The notes under the pieces are model-generated. The model was not told where the DNA came from. It saw nothing but the letters and a program-made list of their open reading frames with translations, and ran no database searches. From Tilletia caries (taxonomy: Eukaryota; Basidiomycota; Exobasidiomycetes; Tilletiales; Tilletiaceae), in assembly GCA_032718865.1 (NCBI GenBank), contig JALUTQ010000018.1:248001-312000 (forward strand): a DNA stretch of 64,000 nucleotides, written 5' to 3'. The translations under genes were made by a program, and so were the position numbers. Numbering within the stretch: position 1 is the stretch's first letter; each line of letters begins with the position of its first letter. This document shows, piece after piece, positions 55,001 to 64,000 of the stretch.

Positions 55001-56628
55001 GGAGCCATGAACTCTGAAAAGGAAAAGGTCTGTGTCGCGAGTGTAGAGATGGTGCTTGAGGCTGGAATGCCAGAGTTGAAGCCTGATCCTGAGCTAGTGA
55101 CGAGACCCATCGGAGCAGCATTGTTCTCAATAACAGCATTTGAAGACGACGGACCTGCTCCTGTCACTGCTCCTGTCACTGCTCCCGCTCTTGTTGCCGC
55201 GGATGCTTGTTCAGCCTCCTTCCTTTGTTGAGCAGCCAGAACTTCAGCCTTCTCAGCAGCCTTCTTCTCCCGCCAAGCGGCTCTCCATGCGTCATCATCG
55301 CGCTGGCCAGGAGCCGCGGCTGCTGCGGAGACCGGTTCGTCATCGTCGTCGTCTATCGTGATCGGATCACTCTGGTCAGCCGCAGCGGAGGTTGAAGGAC
55401 GGCCGCCGTTAGTGGTCGCTGTAGCGCTGCCGTTGCTCTTGGTAGGACTTCCGTTTGGCCGCTTCAAAATGCCCGCGCGTGGTCGGACTGCTGAGCTCCT
55501 TCGTGCATTGTTGTCATCACTATCATCGGAAATGACTATAGAGTTATCTCCGTTGGAAGCCTTGGCGCGATTTCGGAGGTCCTTGGGATCATAGAGCTTG
55601 CTAACCTCAGAAGGCAATGCTTTGGTGAGCGTTTTGTTTCCGAAGGGACCTGTTGCCTGAGAAGGTCTTCCGATGCCCGAGCCCGCTCCAATGGATCGAC
55701 CCTGTTGCGCGCTCGAGGTCCTGCCTGGAATGACGATGGAGGAGTCCTTATTCCGCATGGCGTTGCTAGCGCCAGATCCTGATGCGACCGTGCCCCCCGC
55801 GGCTGCCTTTTTGGCGCGGATCGCAGCGAGGCCCGCGCTGATGGGCTTTTCCTTGCGCAGGAGTGTGATGGGCTCGAGCGCGGACCGGTCGACCTGGGGC
55901 AGGGTCGATTTGGAGCGCGAAGGCGTGTGCTTGGATGGTGATGGCTGCTCTTGCTCTGCATTCCGATGGCGGGGCGGGATCTCCCTTATCTCATCTTCGT
56001 CCTCATCGTCGTCGTCGAGTATGGTCTTGCGTGCTCGGGAGCTTTTGGTGGAGGCGGAGTAGGACGTGCCGTTCGAGTGATGGTCGGAGCCATTCCGGTG
56101 TTGATGCTTCCTCCGGCTCCGGTCGTCGTCGCGGTGCGCTTCTTGCTCGTCCTCGTCGTCGTCGCTTACAGTGACCACGCTCCGCCTCGAAGATGGGCCA
56201 TAGTCTACCTTTCTTGAACCGTGACCGTTATGGGAGCGCTGCTCGTCGTGATCTCTAGGCTTGCTGCTGCTGCTGCCGTTCTTCTTTGAGCTTGACCTTC
56301 TACTGTTGTCTTCCTCTTCGTCTTCGTCGTCGTCTATGTCGGCCAGCTTCCGTCGTCGCTTTTGACCTGGTAAGGTAACGGCATTCAAAGAGGGCGTCAG
56401 CATAGAGACGCGCATGGGAGTGGCAGACTTCGATCCAAGCTCACCAGAGTCATCGCCAATCCGGCTTCCGCCTGCGCTGCCGCCATTGCCGTTGCCGTTG
56501 CCGCCGCCGTTGCCGTTGCCGTTGCCGTTGCTGCTGCCAGCGGGACCCCACTGTCTCTGTCTGATCTGAGCGCCATTGGATCCTGTTGCGGATGCGGGCC
56601 TACCCGGACCGCGCGAGTAGCCAGACAT
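52015..56628 (-). CDS. Very large SMN-like (survival motor neuron) protein
   Basis: Exon 1 56628-52198 and exon 2 52110-52015 give 1508 residues; the frame upstream of ATG 56628 has only a GTG. Two SMN hallmarks are present. Around residue 1030 is EVWDDATMNDAWDTGRDEYE, the Gemin2-binding motif; near the C-terminus is MIMSMYWTGYYSQG, the YG-box oligomerisation motif. After a final intron the protein ends in a Gln- and Gly/Pro/Ser-rich tail. Between the motifs are a long Lys/Glu/Ala-rich coiled stretch and a disordered region; the first 1000 residues are low complexity with acidic runs. SMN assembles Sm cores on spliceosomal snRNAs. Usual fungal SMN is 150-350 residues, so this is five- to tenfold larger. 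No Tudor domain is seen. Confidence 0.7.
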
Positions 56629-57309
56629 GTTCGGGATCTGCCTCACCCCGGCCGAGCGCAGGAGGAGCTGTCAGCGGAAGAGTGTGCCAGCGGGCGGAAG
56701 GGTCAGACTCCTGTAGCAGTTAGCAGTGCTGTTCTCCTGATCAGATATCAGACGCTGTGTGCTGCTCCGTGCCTCATACACATGTTCTGCGGTGTTCAGG
56801 CTGGCGAGCGAGCTCATTATTATTCATTATTCATTCTTCTATCTGGGAGCCCGATCTCTCGACTCTCGAGGCTCGACAGTCGACAAGCGTAAATTGCGTG
56901 TTTGTAATCGCGTGGGACAAGCCAGCAGAACACAAATAAGGGGACAATACTCGTAGGAACAGGGTGGCTTGAGCGCAGAAACTCTTCCTTCAAAGTCTCA
57001 AAGACGCCGCTTGCCTTCCCATTACAAACTCGCCAAAGCTTCTGCGTTGTAATTGCTCCGAAACTTTTCACTTCCGCCCCGCCTCAAATAAAAAGCCCAA
57101 GCACTTCGCCACGGATTTTCGTTCCCCCCTTCTCCCTTTCCTTTGTCGGTCTCTTCCTCTCCAACCCCTGCAGCAACACCACGTGACCTCCACCAGCAAC
57201 CTCAACGCACAACACGCGCCGACGCGACGCGACGCGTCTCATTCATTTTTTTATCAAAACGGGTCCCCCTGCGACATCGAGTTGACGTCCTTATAGAAGG
57301 AGTCCTCGA
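56629..57309. other. Divergent promoter region, SMN-like / NC2-beta
   Basis: About 680 bases between two divergently transcribed nuclear genes. The part next to 57310 is CT-rich. No element was assigned. Confidence 0.5.
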
Positions 57310-57874
57310 ATGTCAGACGACGAGGGCTCCAATGGCGGTCGTGATGGCGGCGGCGGCGGCGGTGGATTCGGCGACGACGACCTCTCCCTGCCCAAGGCGA
57401 CCGTCTACAAGATCATCTCCGAGTCCTTACCCGAAGACATCACCTGCTCCAAGGAGACTCGTGACATTCTGCTCGACTGCTGTCACGAGTTCATAAACCT
57501 CATCTCCTCCGAGTCCAACGATATCTGCGAGCGCGGGGCGAAGAAGACGATCGCGCCCGAGCATGTCGTCCAGGCTTTGAACGATCTCGGGTTTAAGGTG
57601 TTCGTCAAGGACGTACAGGACGTACTGCAAGATCACAAGAAATTGGTCAAGGTTAGTTCACTCAGGCACAGGATAGCTCTTCTGGCAGGAAACTGATCCT
57701 CGATCCTCCTTTCTCTTTTTACAGGACCGAGAAAAGAAGAGCACCCGCATGGAGTCAAGTGGCATGACGCAAGAAGAGCTCATCCGACGACAGGACGAAC
57801 TCTTCGCAGCGAGCAAGGCTCGATACGAGGCTACCAATCCAGACAACCCCGCCGCCGCCTCAGGCTCGTCTTGA
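57310..57874 (+). CDS. NCB2: Negative cofactor 2 beta (DR1), histone-fold transcription regulator
   Basis: Exons 57310-57651 and 57725-57874 (GTTAGT...TTACAG) encode 163 residues. A Gly-rich N-terminus precedes a complete histone fold: LPKATVYKIISESLPEDITC, CHEFINLISSESNDICERG, KKTIAPEHVVQALNDLGF. This is the NC2-beta/Dr1 signature. With NC2-alpha it binds TBP on promoters and blocks TFIIA/TFIIB recruitment. Length matches fungal NCB2 (about 150). The C-terminal part (RMESSGMTQEELIRRQDELF) is the usual helical tail. Confidence 0.93.
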
Positions 57875-58241
57875 GCATTCTACAAAATACACCACTCCAC
57901 CAGCAAGCTCACCGACCTGTGCCAGATCCATGCCCCTTGCACAAGGTTCTTCCACAGCGCTCTCGGCTTCTACTTCCCTTGTACATAGCCCCCATTCAAC
58001 GCACCGGCTCTCGCCCGGGTTTTTGTCCTTACCACATACAAAAAGCATTGCTCCTGTTCAACTTGTCACTCCTCATCCGTCCGCATAAAGGCCTGAGACA
58101 GAATGGTCCACTCCGGTCGGAGCACGGCAGGCGGGGCTGCCTACCCCATGAGGATGCCGGAAAAGGATCAGTATGCAATAATGGTACAGTACTACAGATA
58201 ATTGAGGACTAGACGAAGACACTCCAAAGAAAAAGGATCGT

Positions 58242-59145
58242 TCACCGCGCAGCCTCCCACAACCGTTCCGACAGATCCCTCTCGCTCCACCCCTTTTTCT
58301 TCCTCCCCTCCGCCGAGACATCAAACAGCGTCGCCTGACCCGTGGACTCGGACCGTACCAGTATACACTTGAAGGACGTCGCTGATGCTTTTCCCTTCTT
58401 GGATGTGGCCTTGGTAGGTTTGGATGAGGGGACGGGGTCGATGGCGTAGGAAGGTACGAAGCCGAGAAACCGGAAGAACCGGAGGGCGAGACTGTCATGC
58501 ACAATTTCGCGTCAATAAAGCTCTCCCAGTCAGGGCGCGGGCGCAGTTGGGCCTATCAGGAATAGCATACTACTCACGCATCACCGGTAAACTCGACCTC
58601 ATCCTCAACCTGGACACCCTCCCACATCGCAACCTCCTCCTTCGCCTCCCTCAACTCCTCCTCAACCTGTCTCAGCTTGCCCTCATCGGCAAAGAGCTTC
58701 TTCCCCCACTCCGCCTGTTCGCGCTCGAGCTCGTGGATCCGCGCTACGTGCTCGTCGTGTGGGATCCAGTCGAGGTGCGAGCGTGAGCATTCGGCTTTGA
58801 GGTTCGTTAGTTTGTTCGTCAGATCTGTCGCGGCGGGGGAAGGAATGAAGTGTGAGCGCAACCAAAAAGCCCACCACCAGATGCGCAGATGCTGAGTGCG
58901 CGCCGGGGGGAAAACATACCTCGCAACTCAGCAACAGCGGATTCCTCCTGCTGATCCTGTTCCTTCCTGAAATTCGTTATCACCGCATCCACATTCTCCA
59001 ACCGGTCAACATGCTCCCGGGGCGAGAAACCTTGCTTGATCTCGGTGAAGTATGCTCTGTCGGAGTACAGAGAGAGATATAAGAGGTGGAAGCATGGGTG
59101 CATCTGTTACGCGCTGACTTACTTTAGTTCGCCAGGGTCGATCAT
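58242..59145 (-). CDS. SPC24: Kinetochore protein SPC24 (NDC80 complex)
   Basis: Four exons (59145-59123, 59056-58920, 58824-58578, 58491-58242) give 218 residues, close to yeast Spc24 (213). Exon 1 is only 23 bases. The N-terminal two-thirds is coiled-coil (VDRLENVDAVITNFRKEQ, then REQAEWGKKLFADEGKLRQV). The C-terminal globular part starts LALRFFRFLGF, with KCILVRSESTGQATLFDVS and a final SERDLSERLWEAA, fitting the Spc24 head that pairs with Spc25. Role: anchoring the NDC80 microtubule coupler at the inner kinetochore. Identity rests on layout and C-terminal similarity. Confidence 0.7.
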
Positions 59146-59678
59146 GAGTGGTTGCTGCTGGTATGAATACGTCCTGGCCTGGGCTGATGGTTTTTTTGAC
59201 CTTGTTGGTTAAGAAGCGCGCGCGCTATCTCCGGTGAAGGACGCTGAGAGATTTTGCTTCTAGCCAGAGTCCGAGGGCAGGGATTCTTGATGCCGAGAAT
59301 CGTGATGCGTGATGCGTGATGTGTGATGCTTTGGAGTATGTGAAGGTCGCAAGTGTTGGTCTCCACGCGAGGTGGTGTTGATCTCAACGCGTCCCCCCGT
59401 CGCGCGTCGCGTGGCATTGACACAGATCACGTGATGCACAGCTGCACCGACTCACCAGTCACCACCGCCGCCCACACGAATAAGTTCAGGAAGGCGCGAG
59501 AAGGGCGTCGTCTCCGCTGCCCACCACTTCGCCATCCATTTCCATTTTCCACTCGCAAGCCTCAAGCTCGTGTCGTGTGGCCGAACCGCGTAGATCGCAA
59601 CCCACGTCCATACTGCCTCTCAGGTTCCCGCGCGCAGCCGCTTTCTCGCCCTCTCTAACTCTCGCGCTGTTTTCAACG
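59146..59678. other. Divergent promoter region, SPC24 / U2AF1
   Basis: 533 bases between divergent ATGs. A CACGTG E-box-like core occurs as TCACGTGA at about 59428-59435. No other element was assigned. Confidence 0.45.
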
Positions 59679-60679
59679 ATGCCACCATCATCAGGCGCTC
59701 ATCGACTCGCGTCCATCTACGGCACCGAGGCCGACAAGGTCAACTGCTCCTTCTACAGCAAGGTAAGTAAGCGCATTCTCTACGTCTCGACTCGACTCTT
59801 TCGCGCGCGCACCAGCTGACCCTGACCCAAGCTTTCCTTTTGACCAGATCGGAGCCTGCAGACACGGCGACCGCTGTTCCCGCAAACACACCAAGCCCGC
59901 CTTCTCCCAAACGATCCTCGTCTCGAACGTGTACCAAAACCCACGGCACGCCGACCCGAACTGCATGCTCTCCGACCAGGAGCTCCAGATCCAGTTCGAC
60001 GAGTTCTACGAGGACTTCTTCACCGAGCTCATCAAGTATGGGGATCTGATTGAGATGCATGTCTGTGATAATGTCGGGGATCATTTGATTGGGAATGTAT
60101 ATGCGCGGTATGAGTGGGAGGAACAGGCCCAGCGGGCGGTCAATTCGCTCAATGATCGGTGGTATAACAGTAAGTCTACCCCCCCTCTTCCAACCCTTAC
60201 ACACTCCATATTCCGCAACAGGAAACAACTAACACTCCCCTTCCGTTTCCCACCACCACCCCCACCCAGAACTCCCCCTCTTCGCCGAACTCTCCCCAGT
60301 AACCGACTTCCGCGAAGCCTGCTGCCGCCAAAACGAAACAAACGAATGCAACCGCGGCGGCTTCTGCAACTTCATGCACCTCCGCTACCCATCCACCTTC
60401 CTCCTCAAACAGCTCCAGCACCAGCTCGCGGTCGAGCTGCGCGAGCGGAAACGGAACCCGCAGGCTGTTGCTGTTGCGCCTTTGACTGCTGCTGTAGGTG
60501 GAGGTGGGGGTGGGGGGTGGAAGGAGAGGTTGGCGATGGAGCAGGGGGAGGAGGTCATTGCGAAGGCGTCGGATTGGCGGTCGGGTCCTTCTAGTGGGGC
60601 GGATTGGAGGACAGGTGGGGGCGGTGGTGGTTACGAGAATGGAGGGGATCGAAGAAGCGCGAGTCCTGTGAGGAGATAG
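59679..60679 (+). CDS. U2AF1: U2 snRNP auxiliary factor small subunit (U2AF1/U2AF35)
   Basis: Exons 59679-59762, 59848-60169 and 60270-60679 encode 271 residues. Zinc finger 1 is [20 protein letters not shown]; an RRM (UHM) follows with HVCDNVGDHLIGNVYARYEW; zinc finger 2 is CCRQNETNECNRGGFCNFMH. This is the order of U2AF1, which recognises the 3' splice site AG with the large subunit. The second finger has an extra Cys and a shifted spacing versus the usual form, which may be normal for the lineage. The C-terminus is Gly-rich with only a short RSASPVRR instead of a long RS domain. Confidence 0.93.
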
Positions 60680-60965
60680 CCGCGGGGCGTTGTCTTTCCC
60701 TTTGCTGTGACGGCGACGATTCGACATCAGCACGTAATGCTACCGTCCTGTGGACTGAGTGCATATTTGACTTCCCAGATCCCATCTTGAGAGTGTTCTT
60801 CTCGGTAGCGCTTGCTTATTGGCAGTCCACTGAGTATTTCCCATCACGACTCGGACATGGAGTGAGAACAATCACAGCTACATGCGCTTGTATGGTGAGA
60901 GCGAGAATCAACAGGAAGATGAGGGAAAGAAAGTCCGAGCGAGAGCGAGAGAGAGAGCATACCGA

Positions 60966-62021
60966 TCATGCATCTACTGCCATAGCCTCTCCTGTCCCCG
61001 TCCCCGTTCCGGCCGCCGTCGCATCAGCCGCAGGTGCCGAGGAAAGACCGTGCTTCTGCAAGACTCGGCTGATCTCCTCTGGCTTGAAGATCCTCCCTGT
61101 GGGCTGTCCCTGCTCGTCGAGCGAGATGGTCGCGAACTCCACTGCGGGAAATGAGAGAGAGAGGGAGAGAGAGGACATCAGAATTGCTACACCGCAGAGC
61201 ACGGCAAAAGAGAGACAGAGAGAGCATATACTCACACTTTTCGCTGTCCAAACTGGTGCTGTCCATCGTCTTACTGAGCACCTTCAGCGCCAACGCCATC
61301 GCATCCTGCAACGTAATATCTTCCTTATAATCCTGCTTCAACAGACTCGTCGCCGTCCCATTATTACTGCCCACACAGGTCGCCTTCCAGCCCGAGTAGT
61401 TTCCCGAGGGGTCGGAGTGGTACAGCTGGAACTCGTGGTGCGGGTCGTGTCCTGCGTAGAGGAAGGAGACGCCGAAGGGACGGAGACCGCCGTATTGGGT
61501 GTAGCCTTGCTTGAGGTCGCAGAGACGCTGGACGAGCTGTTCGACGGGGATCTCGTCGTCGTAGGAGATCAGGTGCTTCTGTGCTGCGTTCCGGGCGTAG
61601 TTTACCAGCGAGTTGGCGTCGGCTGTGATTCCTGCGACACCAGCGATGACATTTCTGCGGGCGCGGCAAAGGCAGAAATGGTCAGGAACGAGTTGGCATT
61701 CGCGATTTTCATGTTTGAGAAGTAACATACCCGCTGAGTGCGAAGATCTTCTCACTGGACGTGGCCTGCTCGAGCAACTTGCTGGTGACCTTCTTCTCTG
61801 CTGCCAAGACGACGCCGTCCTTCGCTAAGATGCCGAGGGTGGTGCCTGCGCTGGAGATGGCCTCCATGGCATACTCCACCTGGTAACAGGAATCCAAAGT
61901 AGGTAAGAAAGGCCATCAGCTCCGCCCCGCTGTGCTGTCCTGGGGGTCTGCGAATGCTCACCTGGTAGAGGCGCCCCTCGGGACTGAAGGTGGTCGTTCG
62001 TTGATCGTATCTGCGCGACAT
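60966..62021 (-). CDS. PRE9: 20S proteasome subunit alpha-3 (PSMA4)
   Basis: Four exons (62021-61962, 61879-61731, 61654-61236, 61141-60966) encode 267 residues. The start [20 protein letters not shown] and [20 protein letters not shown] are the proteasome alpha signature, with YD/RTT characteristic of alpha-3. [16 protein letters not shown] and [20 protein letters not shown] follow. The C-terminus has an Ala/Thr/Gly-rich tail. Alpha subunits form the outer gate ring of the 20S particle. The donor of intron 3 was chosen as GTGAGT (61235) because only it restores frame into [12 protein letters not shown]. It is convergent with U2AF1. Confidence 0.93.
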
Positions 62022-63200
62022 GTCTTCTGCGATTCCGTGCTGGTGCTGTCGTTCCTTGCGTCGTGCTGTGGTTCGCTGCTGCTGTTGCTGCTGAGTGCTG
62101 AGTGCTGTGAGGATGGCCTCGCACTCACTCGCATCGAGCTTGCGTGGCTTGTGCTTCGGGACCTCGACCCCAGCGCTGAATCACGTGGCTCGCGCTTTCG
62201 ACAGGCAAAGCGCTTTCCAAAAGTTGTGGCTGAAAACGTCATGATTTTACTCCGCAAAAACTTGGCACGCTTGTGGCTTGATCAAATTGAACCGACGAAT
62301 GAGGTTGCCGTTGTCGGTTGGTTGGGTGTGAGGAGCAAGTCACACGACCCCCGTTCGTCTGCGTGAGGATCCTGGCTTCCGCTGCCGCTCCCTCGGCGTG
62401 CGCCTGTCGGCATCCTGGGCGCAGTGATAGCAGAGCGTCCGTTGCCCCGTCTGCCCTGCCCCCCACCCCACCCACCTTATCGGGAACATGCCGCGCGCGA
62501 CGCGCCAGGCGGGGAGACCACCACCAATAATTACCTCGAGCCTCAAGCTTTGCTGGCAGGCGGCAGCAGGCAAGGCGGAGCTTGGACAATCGCTGCTCTG
62601 GCCCAAGACAGTGGGAGAAGGCGGGCTGGTCCCTGTGATAATGCGCCTTGCCTCATCTTGCAGGTGCCGGGGAAGCAAAATAAGAGCTACTTGAGCTTGA
62701 CCGGAAACCGTACCGCGTGACCATGTCCACAACCAACACCTCAGCGCTCAGCCTGTACTGACTTTCTCGCCCCCAAGGTTTCTCGTTGCTGTGCCTCTTG
62801 CCAGATGCGTTTGGACTGCCAGCAGAAGCAGCGCAGCCAGATGCAGCACACAGCCACTACTCTGGGCTTGAACGCTTGAACCCGTGCTATTGACTACTAC
62901 TCTCCACCAGCTGCTTCCAAAAAGGGTCCTCTCACTCCCTCTCTCCTTTCCTTCTCTCTTGTGCCTGCTGCAGAGTCCAGGCGGTGTCCAGGTCGCTGCG
63001 ATAACGGATGAGAGGCCTCACTCGCTCGCAAACATGAAACAAGCTTCTCTCTCTCTGTCTCTTCCCAGAGCAACACTGACCACATGACCCTCTCCTTCTC
63101 TCTCTGGCTGAGGTGCGCACTGACCACCCTTCCCTGATGTCTGCTGCAGTGCCTATTCCCTCGAGTCCTTACCCTGTCCCACCCCATCCTCAGCAGTCCT
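62022..63200. other. Intergenic, no gene seen
   Basis: Upstream region of the proteasome gene and the gene at 63324. The second half is CT-rich on the plus strand. No open frame shows family resemblance. Confidence 0.5.
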
Positions 63201-63206
63201 TATAAA
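63201..63206 (+). promoter_or_regulatory. TATA box
   Basis: TATAAA in CCTTATAAAGGGAC, 118 bases upstream of the ATG at 63324, with a long CT-rich leader between. It fits a core promoter. Confidence 0.6.
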
Positions 63207-63323
63207 GGGACAGTCTCACTTTCCCTCTTCTCCCCCTCCTTCTTCTCTTCACAGCTTCATTGCTACCCACTTCCTTCACAAACACTCCCAACCCTCCCCT
63301 GCACACCACAAACCTCACACACA

Positions 63324-64000
63324 ATGCCCAAGAAGACTGTCAAGAATGCCGCCGAGGTCATGCCCGCAGTGGCACCCCTCGGCGGCGTCTGGTTCGACTC
63401 TAACGACTCCACCCTCGACACCGCTCAGGGCGTCGTACACCTCCCCCACGTCACCAAGCCCTGGACCCGCGAGGCCTGGGACCGGGCACGTCCCTGGATC
63501 CTCGAGCAGCGCCAGAAGCTCGAGTCCAACGGGTGGGTGCCCACCGATGCTACCCGCACCGAACTCTATGTGCTCAAGCGCAACGCCCCCGCCGGTGCCT
63601 TCACCGACGATGGATCTCTCTATCTGAGAATGCCCAAGAAGTGAGTCGTCCTGCTCCCATACTTCAACCCTTCTGCCACCCTAGATCACTGACCTTGCCG
63701 CTCTATCTCTCGACCAGGTTCGTCGACTTCATGCGCAGTGGTCGCGATGACTCCGACAAGAAGCGCCGCGTCTGCAAGAAGAAGGACGTCTCCTACAGCC
63801 TCGACTCCGAGTGGATCTGGAAGGCCAAGGTCTGCAACGAAGCCGACGACACCGAGGAACCCAACGTCCAGCTCGACGTCCTCGAGCCCATGGAGAACAT
63901 CCTCTACCTCGTCATGTGTCTCCAGCCCGGCATCGCCCGTCTCCATGCTGAGAAGAGGGACGTCATCCAGCACGGCACCCTCGTCAAGGACATCCGCGAC
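63324..64000 (+). CDS. Unrecognised protein, 3' end outside the window
   Basis: Exon 1 63324-63640 and exon 2 from 63718 (GTGAGT...CGACCAG) run in frame to the window end, so at least 200 residues. The start MPKKTVKNAAEVMPAVAPLG has a good leader and TATA box. The sequence is mixed alpha/beta-looking, with WTREAWDRARPWILEQRQKL and MENILYLVMCLQPGIARLHA. There is no signal peptide. I do not recognise the family; the CT-rich leader and Pro/Lys codon choice suggest good expression. Confidence 0.7.

Noticed and set aside
1..64000. tRNA or rRNA genes
   Set aside because: No cloverleaf-like A and B box pair or rRNA-like sequence was noticed by eye; a tRNAscan run would be the decisive test.

Overview
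This is nuclear DNA from a fungus, most likely a basidiomycete. It is GC-rich and has short introns of about 60-110 bases with GTGAGT/GTACGT donors. Its gene set fits: NADH dehydrogenase NDUFA6, NC2-beta, an SMN homologue, GPI-anchored chitin deacetylases and an F-box protein. A smut-like lineage is possible, but that is only inference. Exon joins given here were worked out by eye from splice signals, reading frame and family similarity.

Layout. 1-14.3 kb is ordinary gene space: a fatty-acid-hydroxylase-type membrane enzyme, a five-exon NUP120/NUP160 nucleoporin and two tandem chitin deacetylases. 14.8-28 kb is a transposon graveyard: a TIR element with a second inverted repeat inside it, a hAT-like non-autonomous element sitting in a heptamer array, a pogo/Tigger-type transposase truncated at both ends, and a 2.7-kb LTR retroelement that carries pieces of host genes (NOG1 GTPase and a protein kinase) in place of gag-pol. 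Next come a second LTR joined head-to-head to it, a broken SET-domain-like gene, a MITE and a 2-kb inverted duplication of an LTR-gag segment. 28.3-33.4 kb returns to genes: an F-box protein, an unresolved multi-exon region with a sorting-nexin-like helix, and NDUFA6 with a 7-base exon. 33.5-40.9 kb is mobile again: a 1.9-kb segment bounded by 13-base inverted repeats that holds a decayed malate dehydrogenase fragment, then a DIRS-type tyrosine-recombinase retrotransposon whose reverse transcriptase is split by a spliceosomal intron.

41.4-64 kb is dense housekeeping sequence: eIF3h, a lysine-methyltransferase-type enzyme, the HRQ1 helicase, a carrier-like membrane protein, a very large SMN-like protein, NC2-beta, SPC24, U2AF1, proteasome alpha-3 and the start of an unrecognised gene. 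Several pairs are divergent (methyltransferase/HRQ1 98 bases apart; SMN/NC2-beta; SPC24/U2AF1) or convergent (eIF3h/methyltransferase; NC2-beta/SPC24; U2AF1/PRE9).

The most interesting points are the gene-carrying LTR element, the giant SMN-like protein, the 7-base exon in NDUFA6, the intron-bearing DIRS element, the malate dehydrogenase fragment between short TIRs, and two hairpins that share a loop but differ by compensatory changes in the stem.
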